Part shown: piece after piece, positions 28,163-35,002 of the stretch
Position numbering within the stretch: position 1 is the stretch's first letter
Layout of the letters: each line of letters opens with the position of its first letter
NCBI RefSeq assembly: GCF_013041805.1
Contig: NZ_JABDRI010000076.1
Span: forward strand, 1 to 64,000
Length of the DNA stretch: 64,000 nucleotides
Reading direction: 5' to 3'
From: Lutibacter sp.
GTDB taxonomy: Bacteria; Bacteroidota; Bacteroidia; Flavobacteriales; Flavobacteriaceae
The notes under the pieces: generated by a model
Seen by the model: only the letters and a program-made list of their open reading frames with translations
Database searches by the model: none
Told to the model about the DNA's origin: nothing
Position numbers and translations under genes: made by a program

Positions 28163-30157
28163 TCAATTAAAATCAAATTTCTTAAAGTTACTTAAACCAT
28201 TTTTTAACCAAGTATAATATTCATCAACATCAGGTGTATAAGCAGCTGGATCATTTAAATTTTCTTCGTTGTGATTCATTAAAACATAAAACGGTTGCGC
28301 ATTTGCACCGTATTTTATTGTTTGAAATTCACTCCATTTTTGCCCAATATATTTTAATTTTTTTCCAGGTCGAAGTTTTGACTCTATAATTTCATTCTCT
28401 GAGAGTTTTCTTTTGTCATCAACATATAAAGATATTAAAACCACATCATTTTTTAATATCGGTAATATTTTATCTTTTGCCCAAACATTCTGTTCCATTT
28501 TTCTACAATTCACACAAGCAAAACCCGTAAAATCAAGCATTACTGGTTTATTTACTTTTTTAGCATATGCCAATCCTTTGTCATAGTCATTAAAAGCCAA
28601 AATATTATGAGGTGCCATCATATGAGCTCCATCAGGTATTTCACCATGGTTTGCACCTTCGGCTATGCCTCCTCCAGTTTTAGTGAATCCTACACCATAA
28701 GGAGATTCAGCATAATGTTGTGCTGGTGGAAATGCACTTATTAAATTTAAAGGAGCACCCCATAAACCAGGAATCATATAAATAGTAAAAGCCATTGTAA
28801 CTAATCCTAAACATAATCTTCCTACTGAAATATGTTCTAAAGGAGAATCATGGGGTAATTTAATTTTACCAAATAAATAAAATGCCAAGGCTCCAAAAAT
28901 TGTAATCCAAATTGCTAAGAAAACTTCACGTTCTAACCAATGTAATTGTAATACTAAATCGGCATTTGATAAAAATTTAAATGCTAGTGCTAGCTCTAAA
29001 AATCCTAAAACAACCTTTACCGTATTTAACCAACCACCAGATTTTGGTAAAGAGTTCAACCAACCTGGGAATGCAGCAAATAATGCAAAAGGAATTGCTA
29101 ATGCTAAAGAAAATCCTAACATTCCAACTATTGGACCTATTTGGTTTCCTCCTGCTGCTGCTTCAACAAGCAAAGTTCCAACTATTGGACCTGTGCACGA
29201 AAAAGAAACAATAGCCAACGCTAACGCCATGAAAAATATACCAATTATTCCTCCTTTATCTGCTTGTGCATCTACTTTTGTTCCCCAAGAACTTGGTAAA
29301 ACTATTTCAAAAGCGCCTAAAAATGAAATTGCAAAAATCACTAATAACAAAAAGAATATAATGTTAAACCACACATTTGTAGATAACGCATTTAAGGCGT
29401 CAGCACCAAAAACAGCACTTACTAGAGTTCCTAACAATACATAAATTATAACTATTGATAAGCCATAAATAATAGCATTTCTAATTCCAGATGCTTTACT
29501 TTTACTTTGCTTTGTAAAGAAGCTTACTGTCATTGGAATCATTGGAAAAACGCACGGAGTTAACAATGCAGCGAAACCAGAAAAGAAGGCTATAATAAAA
29601 ATGGTAAGTAAACTTTTATCTGGATTTTTTTTTGATTTTTCTTGTTTAATTTCTTTCACTACTTGCTTGGTAGCTGGCTCATTCAAATTAACCTTTTTAG
29701 AAGTGTCCCCATTAAAATTAAATTCTAAATCTACTAATGTTGGTGGTAAGCATCTTTCATCATCACAAACCATAAACTCTAATTCACCAATAATCGCTGA
29801 GATTTCTTTAGATCCTATTTTAACGCGTTGCTTAAAAATTGCTTTCTCTTCAAAATATTTTATTTCCATTTGAAAAACAGGATCAAAAACCGTTTTCCCA
29901 TCCTCTTCTACTACACCTTCTACTAATTGAAAACTATCATTTTTTTCAAAATTAAACGAAGTTGCAATTGGACCATTTTCAGGGACATTTTGTGAATATA
30001 AATGCCAACTTTCCTCTATGGACGCAGTTATTATTAAATCATATTCTGACTCTGAAATTTTATCGACAGATGTTTCCCATTTTACAGGATCGTAAATTTG
30101 TGAAAAACTTGAGAGACTAAAAACTAATAAGGATAGAAGTACAACTATTTTTTTCAT
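28163..30157 (-). CDS. DsbD-like thiol:disulfide interchange protein
   Basis: 664 residues in the full DsbD layout. A signal peptide (1-19) precedes a periplasmic N-terminal domain with Cys131 and Cys136 (CDDERC). A membrane domain of eight helices follows, with the redox Cys in LLTPCVFPMIPM and FSCTGPIVG. The C-terminal thioredoxin domain has Cys548-Val-Asn-Cys551 (FACVNC). It carries electrons from cytoplasmic thioredoxin to periplasmic thiol proteins, plausibly including the TlpA-like proteins in this window. A 411-base noncoding region lies upstream. Confidence 0.94.
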   Translation of the reverse strand: MKKIVVLLSLLVFSLSSFSQIYDPVKWETSVDKISESEYDLIITASIEESWHLYSQNVPENGPIATSFNFEKNDSFQLVEGVVEEDGKTVFDPVFQMEIKYFEEKAIFKQRVKIGSKEISAIIGELEFMVCDDERCLPPTLVDLEFNFNGDTSKKVNLNEPATKQVVKEIKQEKSKKNPDKSLLTIFIIAFFSGFAALLTPCVFPMIPMTVSFFTKQSKSKASGIRNAIIYGLSIVIIYVLLGTLVSAVFGADALNALSTNVWFNIIFFLLLVIFAISFLGAFEIVLPSSWGTKVDAQADKGGIIGIFFMALALAIVSFSCTGPIVGTLLVEAAAGGNQIGPIVGMLGFSLALAIPFALFAAFPGWLNSLPKSGGWLNTVKVVLGFLELALAFKFLSNADLVLQLHWLEREVFLAIWITIFGALAFYLFGKIKLPHDSPLEHISVGRLCLGLVTMAFTIYMIPGLWGAPLNLISAFPPAQHYAESPYGVGFTKTGGGIAEGANHGEIPDGAHMMAPHNILAFNDYDKGLAYAKKVNKPVMLDFTGFACVNCRKMEQNVWAKDKILPILKNDVVLISLYVDDKRKLSENEIIESKLRPGKKLKYIGQKWSEFQTIKYGANAQPFYVLMNHNEENLNDPAAYTPDVDEYYTWLKNGLSNFKKFDFN

Positions 30158-30551
30158 ATGTTTAAATTTTATTTTTTAGCGGTAACATATGCTGTTCGCT
30201 ATTAATCATTCCGCAGTGTGTCAACATTTGACATGCTCGTTTCATATTAAAAGCTTGTTTCTTTTATTATAATTTGTCAAAAATAAACAATATTACTTAC
30301 TATGTTGTTTTGTTCGTCTTTTTACCTTACTGAAAGGTGTTAAACTTTTCTTAATGTATAACAATTATAGCCTTTAATTTATAAATACTTCAAAAAAAAA
30401 CGATTTTTCCATACCAAAAGAACGTTAAAACCATAAACATTGAGCAATTACTCTAAATAATTTGAAAATAATTTTTTGTAGTTAAATTTTAGTATAAATT
30501 TGGTTTAGCTATAAGGATAAATAAATCATCCCCAAAGACATTTTTTATAGC
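30158..30551. other. Noncoding gap upstream of dsbD
   Basis: No credible gene on either strand. A 15-base palindrome, TGTCAACATTTGACA (30219-30233), and a minus-strand TATTTTTG box (30278-30285) could belong to the dsbD promoter region. The rest is AT-rich with no other structure that I can support. Confidence 0.5.
30219..30233. promoter_or_regulatory. Candidate operator palindrome upstream of dsbD
   Basis: Six-bp arms TGTCAA/TTGACA with spacer CAT, 62 bases upstream of the dsbD start and 44 bases downstream of a possible TATTTTTG box. The size fits a dimeric repressor site; no regulator is identified. Confidence 0.35.
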
Positions 30552-30585
30552 AAAAAGGGTTTATTTAATTAAATAAACCCTTTTT
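30552..30585. terminator. Terminator after the response regulator gene
   Basis: A perfect inverted repeat with arms AAAAAGGGTTTATTTAA and its complement, centred on TTAA, with T-runs at both ends. It overlaps the stop codon of the minus-strand response regulator (30569-30571). Confidence 0.85.
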
Positions 30586-31246
30586 CTTTTGCTTTTAATA
30601 CCAATGCTCTATCATCACCCTCATCAACATCGAAAATTATTTTTAGGTGTTTTTTTCTTTTTTCTAAACCAGTCATTGACATAGGTATAACATTTGGTAA
30701 TTCTTTCATTTTTGTCCCTATTGACATTTCATATAATAACTGCCTATCTATTTTGTCTAACTGAAAATCAACTGAAGATTGCTTGCGGAATAATTCTAAA
30801 ACAGATTTACTATAATAAGGCGAGTTATCTAGCACCGTTTTTATGGATGTTACTAGCTCATCTTTATTAATGTCGTTTTTAATCAAAAACCCATTTGGAT
30901 TTACATTTTTTAGAATAACTTGTATTCTGTAATTATCGTTAAAAGTTGTTGCAACAATAATTTTACACTTAGGCAATAACTGCTTGATCTTAATTCCTAT
31001 ATCTTCTCCAGATAAAATTTTACCATCAGCTGACGGCGGTATTGAAATATCAAGAAATACAAAATCAATTCTATTATTTTTAGAGGCTTTTGTTATTTTT
31101 TGAATAGCATCGTCTGAGTTGTGAACAATATCTATTTTAAACTTTACATTTTCATTTTCCGTTTCAATAAATTCAAAAGCACTCTTATAAGCGTCTGCTA
31201 TAATAGGATGATCGTCAATTATTAGTACTTTATAAATTTTTTTCAT
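30569..31246 (-). CDS. NarL/LuxR-type response regulator
   Basis: 225 residues. The receiver domain is canonical: Asp11/Asp12, phospho-acceptor Asp66 (FVFLDISIPP), Thr100-Thr101 and Lys123 (FLIKND). A short insertion (SADGKILSGED) follows beta-3. The C-terminal helix-turn-helix (about 165-225, LYEMSIGTKMKELPNVIPMS) is LuxR-like but diverged. The ATG at 31246 follows the kinase stop by four bases, marking a co-translated cognate pair. A frame extension to 31261 starts with TTG inside the kinase gene and is rejected. Confidence 0.92.
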   Translation of the reverse strand: MKKIYKVLIIDDHPIIADAYKSAFEFIETENENVKFKIDIVHNSDDAIQKITKASKNNRIDFVFLDISIPPSADGKILSGEDIGIKIKQLLPKCKIIVATTFNDNYRIQVILKNVNPNGFLIKNDINKDELVTSIKTVLDNSPYYSKSVLELFRKQSSVDFQLDKIDRQLLYEMSIGTKMKELPNVIPMSMTGLEKRKKHLKIIFDVDEGDDRALVLKAKEKGFI

Positions 31247-31250
31247 AATC

Positions 31251-33299
31251 CTAATTTTCAATTAAACATGATACAAAGATAGTTGTTCCTTCGTTAATTG
31301 TCGAATCTACATAAAATAACCCATTTAATTTCTGTGCTCTAGACTGCATGTTTTTTAGTCCTATCCCTTTTCTTTTATCGTTAAATTTAAATCCAACACC
31401 ATTGTCTTTTATGGTTAGTTTTAGTAGTTCATCATCTAAATCAAATTGAATAGCTACTTGAGTTGCTTTTGAATATTTAATACAGTTTTGTAATGCTTCT
31501 TGTATAATTCTATAAAAATTAATTTTTATATGATCACTTATTTTATCCCAAAAAATAGTATCACGAGCGTCTAAATTACATTCAAAATTTCCTAATTTAC
31601 TTTTTTCAGTAATCAAGCTTTCTACAATTTTTAAAAAATCTACTTTTGATGATAATACTTCACTTTTTAATTCATGAGAAATTGCTCTTATTTCTTTTTC
31701 TATTGATTGAAGTTCATCTATATAAAATTGATGCTTTTTGGTGTCACTTTCATCTCCTTTAACACTTAAAAAACCTAACCCTATTCTTGTTCCAAAAATT
31801 TTACCAAGTACACCATCATGTAAATCTTCTGATATTCGATGCCTTTCTTTTAAGCGACCTTCCTCTAACTTTGATTGTTGCTTAAGCATTAAAGAAAAAA
31901 TTTCTTCATTAGATTTTTGTTGCTCTCGCTCAAATAGTAATTCCTTATTTTTTGTTCTTTGAACCATTAAAAAATACGAGAGTGAAATAAATAAAAGCGC
32001 TATAAAGGTTCCGATTAAAATTAATACTTTTTGTTGTGAAAGTTTTTCAGTTTCTTCAATATATTCATCAGTTTCAAAACGAATTCTTGTAAACTTGTTT
32101 CGTGCTTTTCGCTCTTCTACTTGAAGGCTATCTTCTAGGTGAACATAATATTTTAAATATTTACTAGAATTTAGCTTATCTATTTTTGAAAGTAATAATA
32201 ACGACTCTAACTTATCTCTATTGTTTTCAACTTTATTAGCCAGGTTTAGCGCCTCTGTAGCTAAATTAATTGCTTGTAAGGTATCTGATTTTGAAGCAAA
32301 AAATTCCGATAAATGTCTTTTAACAATAACAATTCCTTGAGAGTTTTTTAAACTATCCCTTATTTTTAGTGATTTTTCTAAATCTTTAAAAACATTTAAT
32401 GTATCTCCATCTAAAAACTTAGTATATGCAATATTATCGATTAAGCGTGCATAAAAATTAATATCACGTTCTTTTAAATTGCTATTATTTAAAGCCTCTT
32501 CAAAACTTTCTATTGCTTCATCGTACTTGCTAAGTTTTTGATAAACCAACCCCAAATTACTTAAGCTCCATTCTCTAAAGGTACTTTTATCGTTGATTTT
32601 TTTTAAGTATTCTAGGGCTTTTTTATTGTAATATATGGCTCTATCAAATTCTTCCAATTCCATATAAATCAATCCTAAATAATTATAACATTGATATAAG
32701 TCTTTATCTCTATTTAGTTTTTTATAAATTGTAAGCGCTTCAAACATGGAAATTTCGCTACCCGTATAATCTTTTAAACGTCCTTGCGCAAATGCCATAT
32801 TATACAGCATTTTGGCAGTATAAAGCTCATGCTTTATTTTCTTAAAATTTTCATAGGCTTTGTGGTAATGGTAATATGCACTATCCACTACCTCGTTTTT
32901 AGAATAATAAAAAGCATAGTTCCAATGGGCTTCCCCAATTTTTAAGGTATCATGTAACTTATTTGATAAAGACAACGATTTAGCGTTAACTATTTTAAAT
33001 AAGTTTACACTATTTAAATTTACAGCTTCAAATGAAATTTTAGAATAATAATTATTTTTAACTGAATCTGAATGAAGTATATTGGTATTTTCAAAAGCCT
33101 TCTCCAGAGCTTTTTGCCGATCACTTATTACAAGTTTTCTATTTTTAGATTGTTGTATCCAACTATTAATGCTATCAGTAAGATCATTATTAAAAGAAAC
33201 ACTAAAATTCGATGTATCAGAGCAACTCACTATACAAGCAAATAATAAGCTTGCAAAAATAAATTGAATGTATTTAAAACTGTACAATGAAGCTTTCAA
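31251..33299 (-). CDS. TPR-containing sensor histidine kinase (HisKA_3 family)
   Basis: 682 residues. The N-terminal lipoprotein-like signal ends near Cys26 (ACIVSC). A long periplasmic TPR array (about 70-390) follows, then one membrane helix (about 424-446), a coiled segment, a HisKA_3 domain with phospho-acceptor His494 (RHRISEDLHDGV) and an HATPase domain (NGVGF, GIGLKNM). It is paired with the response regulator immediately downstream; the TPRs may sense a protein or peptide. No ATG exists at the start. TTG at 33320 overlaps a TAGCTTTG promoter box, so the TTG at 33299 (MKASLYSFKY) is preferred. Confidence 0.9.
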   Translation of the reverse strand: MKASLYSFKYIQFIFASLLFACIVSCSDTSNFSVSFNNDLTDSINSWIQQSKNRKLVISDRQKALEKAFENTNILHSDSVKNNYYSKISFEAVNLNSVNLFKIVNAKSLSLSNKLHDTLKIGEAHWNYAFYYSKNEVVDSAYYHYHKAYENFKKIKHELYTAKMLYNMAFAQGRLKDYTGSEISMFEALTIYKKLNRDKDLYQCYNYLGLIYMELEEFDRAIYYNKKALEYLKKINDKSTFREWSLSNLGLVYQKLSKYDEAIESFEEALNNSNLKERDINFYARLIDNIAYTKFLDGDTLNVFKDLEKSLKIRDSLKNSQGIVIVKRHLSEFFASKSDTLQAINLATEALNLANKVENNRDKLESLLLLSKIDKLNSSKYLKYYVHLEDSLQVEERKARNKFTRIRFETDEYIEETEKLSQQKVLILIGTFIALLFISLSYFLMVQRTKNKELLFEREQQKSNEEIFSLMLKQQSKLEEGRLKERHRISEDLHDGVLGKIFGTRIGLGFLSVKGDESDTKKHQFYIDELQSIEKEIRAISHELKSEVLSSKVDFLKIVESLITEKSKLGNFECNLDARDTIFWDKISDHIKINFYRIIQEALQNCIKYSKATQVAIQFDLDDELLKLTIKDNGVGFKFNDKRKGIGLKNMQSRAQKLNGLFYVDSTINEGTTIFVSCLIEN

Positions 33300-33317
33300 T
33301 TTTCTGACTTTGAAAAA

Positions 33318-33325
33318 CAAAGCTA
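33318..33325 (-). promoter_or_regulatory. Putative -7 box for the histidine kinase
   Basis: Minus-strand TAGCTTTG matches TAnnTTTG. It lies 18 bases upstream of the preferred TTG start and just after the terminator of the lipoprotein gene, where a new promoter would be expected. Confidence 0.45.
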
Positions 33326-33327
33326 CT

Positions 33328-33361
33328 AAAAAAAGCCTTAAATAAATTTCAAGGCTTTTTT
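33328..33361 (-). terminator. Terminator after the small lipoprotein gene
   Basis: Arms AAAAAAGCCTT (33329-33339) and AAGGCTTTTTT (33351-33361) enclose an 11-base loop. In the minus direction the hairpin is followed by a T-run. It lies 38 bases after the lipoprotein stop and supports that gene as a separate transcript. Confidence 0.8.
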
Positions 33362-33399
33362 AAAACTATTTCGTACTATTAAAGTATGTTTAAAACTCT

Positions 33400-33561
33400 T
33401 TAGTCTCTTGTGTTATCCCAAGTCGCACTTCCATCATCACCTGTTGCGAAAAGTTCATCTTGTGAATAGAGATCTTCATCTGCCGATAAATTATCAGAAG
33501 TACAAGAAGTTAATGCTATAGATAAAATAGAAAATGCGAAAATAAATTTTAATGCTTTCAT
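33400..33561 (-). CDS. Small acidic lipoprotein, 53 residues
   Basis: This is a short gene, easily missed. From the ATG at 33561 it codes for MKALKFIFAFSILSIALTSC, a clean lipoprotein signal with lipobox ALTSC (Cys20). A 33-residue mature part follows, rich in Asp, Ser and Glu (SDNLSADEDLYSQDELFATG ... NTRD). Its own terminator follows (33328-33361). Upstream are a TAATTTTG box (33604-33611) and three 21-bp direct repeats (33641-33703). It is flanked by a histidine kinase gene and a LytTR regulator gene on the same strand. No family was recognised. It may be a secreted signal or regulatory peptide, but this is inference. Confidence 0.8.
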   Translation of the reverse strand: MKALKFIFAFSILSIALTSCTSDNLSADEDLYSQDELFATGDDGSATWDNTRD

Positions 33562-33603
33562 AATATTGGGGTTTAAAATTTGTAATTACTTAATTAGTAA
33601 ACC

Positions 33604-33611
33604 CAAAATTA
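33604..33611 (-). promoter_or_regulatory. Putative -7 box of the small lipoprotein gene
   Basis: Minus-strand TAATTTTG, 42 bases upstream of the start codon. The expected -33 region (about 33631-33638) has no TTTG, which suggests dependence on an activator bound at the adjacent repeats. Confidence 0.5.
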
Positions 33612-33640
33612 ACGAACTAAAAGGTTAAAAAATAATTTAA

Positions 33641-33703
33641 ATACCTTTTATTAGTGTAAACATACCTTTTGTTAGTATAAACATACCTTTTGTTATGTAA
33701 AAC
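33641..33703 (-). promoter_or_regulatory. Three 21-bp direct repeats, candidate LytTR regulator binding sites
   Basis: Units 33641-33661, 33662-33682 and 33683-33703 all begin with ATACCTTTT on the plus strand. Units 1 and 2 agree at 19 of 21 bases, units 2 and 3 at 17 of 21. An inverted copy of the ACCTTTT core is at 33619-33625. LytTR proteins bind 9-bp direct repeats separated by about 12 bases, a 21-bp period, and TACCTTTTG resembles the published LytTR half-site loosely. The array starts 29 bases upstream of the -7 box, the usual activator position. Confidence 0.6.
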
Positions 33704-34428
33704 TAACTTACCGACAAATAAGAATATTCGGATAATGCTTTATTTATATTCCTAATATTATTAATATACGTTTTTGTAAATGGAACTTCGTAACTATTCC
33801 GTTTTATTGTACAAATAGATTTTCCAAACTGAATTCTTGATATAAAATTTTTATTAATAATATAACTTTTATGTATTCTATAAAAATTATTAGGTAATAC
33901 GTCTTGAAAAGTCTTCAATGTTTTAAAAGCGGTAATTCTATTTCCATCATTCATATAAAAATCGGTACTATTATTATCTGCTTTTAAAAAAAGTATCTCG
34001 TCAGTTTTCAAATATTGATAATCTTTATATGATTTTAAGCAGATGTTTTTTCTTGACTTTGCAGGGATTCGTTTCAAAATTTTTAAAATTGACTTTCTTA
34101 TCTCTAATTCTTCTATAGGATTTAATAAAAAGTCGAAAAAACCATTTTTAATAACATCATATACCTTCCCTTTAGAGGAAGATATTGCAATAAAAATTGG
34201 AAAATCATCATTAAACAAATTAAGTTCTTGAGCAAACTTAAAAGGATTATTAAATGTAGAATCAATATTAAAAAAAACTAAATCTGGTGTTTCTCTTAAT
34301 ATTATGTTCATTGCTGAATTGTAGTCACTAGAAGTTCCAATACAATTAAATTCAAAGTAATCTTCTAAAACATCTTTAATACTTTGAATGGTAAAATTAT
34401 CGTGGTCAATAATAAAGTAATTTCGCAT
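33703..34428 (-). CDS. LytTR-family DNA-binding regulator with degenerate receiver domain
   Basis: 241 residues from MRNYFIIDHD. The N-terminal receiver fold (1-115) lacks the phosphorylation chemistry. The acceptor position is Asn54 (LVFFNID where LVFLDI is usual), the second acidic residue is His9 and the conserved Lys is Asn103 (FLLNPIEE). The C-terminal LytTR domain (about 135-235) is intact, with EILFLKADNN and FYRIHKSYIINKNFISRI. It is predicted to bind direct repeats of about 21 bp without classical phospho-control. A longer frame to 34539 is rejected because a TAAATTTG promoter box lies at 34458-34465. Confidence 0.88.
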   Translation of the reverse strand: MRNYFIIDHDNFTIQSIKDVLEDYFEFNCIGTSSDYNSAMNIILRETPDLVFFNIDSTFNNPFKFAQELNLFNDDFPIFIAISSSKGKVYDVIKNGFFDFLLNPIEELEIRKSILKILKRIPAKSRKNICLKSYKDYQYLKTDEILFLKADNNSTDFYMNDGNRITAFKTLKTFQDVLPNNFYRIHKSYIINKNFISRIQFGKSICTIKRNSYEVPFTKTYINNIRNINKALSEYSYLSVS

Positions 34429-34457
34429 AATTTGGAGGGGACAAATTTTGTTCTTAG

Positions 34458-34465
34458 CAAATTTA
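34458..34465 (-). promoter_or_regulatory. Putative -7 box for the LytTR gene
   Basis: Minus-strand TAAATTTG, an exact TAnnTTTG match, 30 bases upstream of the ATG at 34428. It fixes the short form of the protein as more likely. Confidence 0.5.
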
Positions 34466-34642
34466 CTAAAAATTTCAAGAAATATTGTATGGTTTCTCCT
34501 TCCTTTTTTTATGGTAAAATCTTTAAAGACATGGATCAATAGTATTAATTTTATAGATATAATCTATCTATGATAGATTCTTTTAAGTTAACCCCCTTTT
34601 AAGACATACTTATCTATTAATTAAATTTTAGGTTAACACAAA

Positions 34643-34840
34643 ATGAAGAAGAAAATCAATAAATATAAAAAATCAAAAACCCCTACAAACATGAAAAAAA
34701 ATACTAACACAAATTCTAAAAATAGCAATTACTGCTCAGAAAATTCTAAAAATAGTACTTCTGAAAATAATCAAGATCTTAAAAAAAATAGCTATCCAAG
34801 TGATATTCTAGGTTTATTTCAGCGCTTAGGGATTGAGTAA
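34643..34840 (+). CDS. Possible small Lys/Asn/Ser-rich peptide gene
   Basis: 65 residues from the ATG at 34643, or 49 from an internal ATG at 34691. It is basic and very rich in K, N, S and T, with an in-frame 30-base direct repeat giving NSKNS twice, one Cys, and a less biased end (YPSDILGLFQRLGIE). There is no signal peptide. It diverges from the LytTR gene and is followed by a strong hairpin at 34929. The composition could also come from noncoding AT-rich DNA, so reality is uncertain. Confidence 0.35.
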   Translation: MKKKINKYKKSKTPTNMKKNTNTNSKNSNYCSENSKNSTSENNQDLKKNSYPSDILGLFQRLGIE

Positions 34841-34928
34841 ATCCACTATTAAATAGTCTAAACTAACTAATAATGTAAGTCTATACTCCTAAAATTTAAT
34901 TCATTATTTTAAAAGTTCCATAAATAAC

Positions 34929-34962
34929 AAAAGCTGAATGACGTTAACATCATTCAGCTTTT
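34929..34962. terminator. Bidirectional terminator between susD and the small ORF
   Basis: Thirteen-bp perfect arms AAAAGCTGAATGA and TCATTCAGCTTTT around an 8-base loop. It ends the minus-strand susCD transcript (susD stop at 35003) and could also end any plus-strand transcript from 34643. Confidence 0.85.
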
Positions 34963-35002
34963 AATCTTCATATAAACTTTAATTACATAAAGTTCCTATT
35001 CA

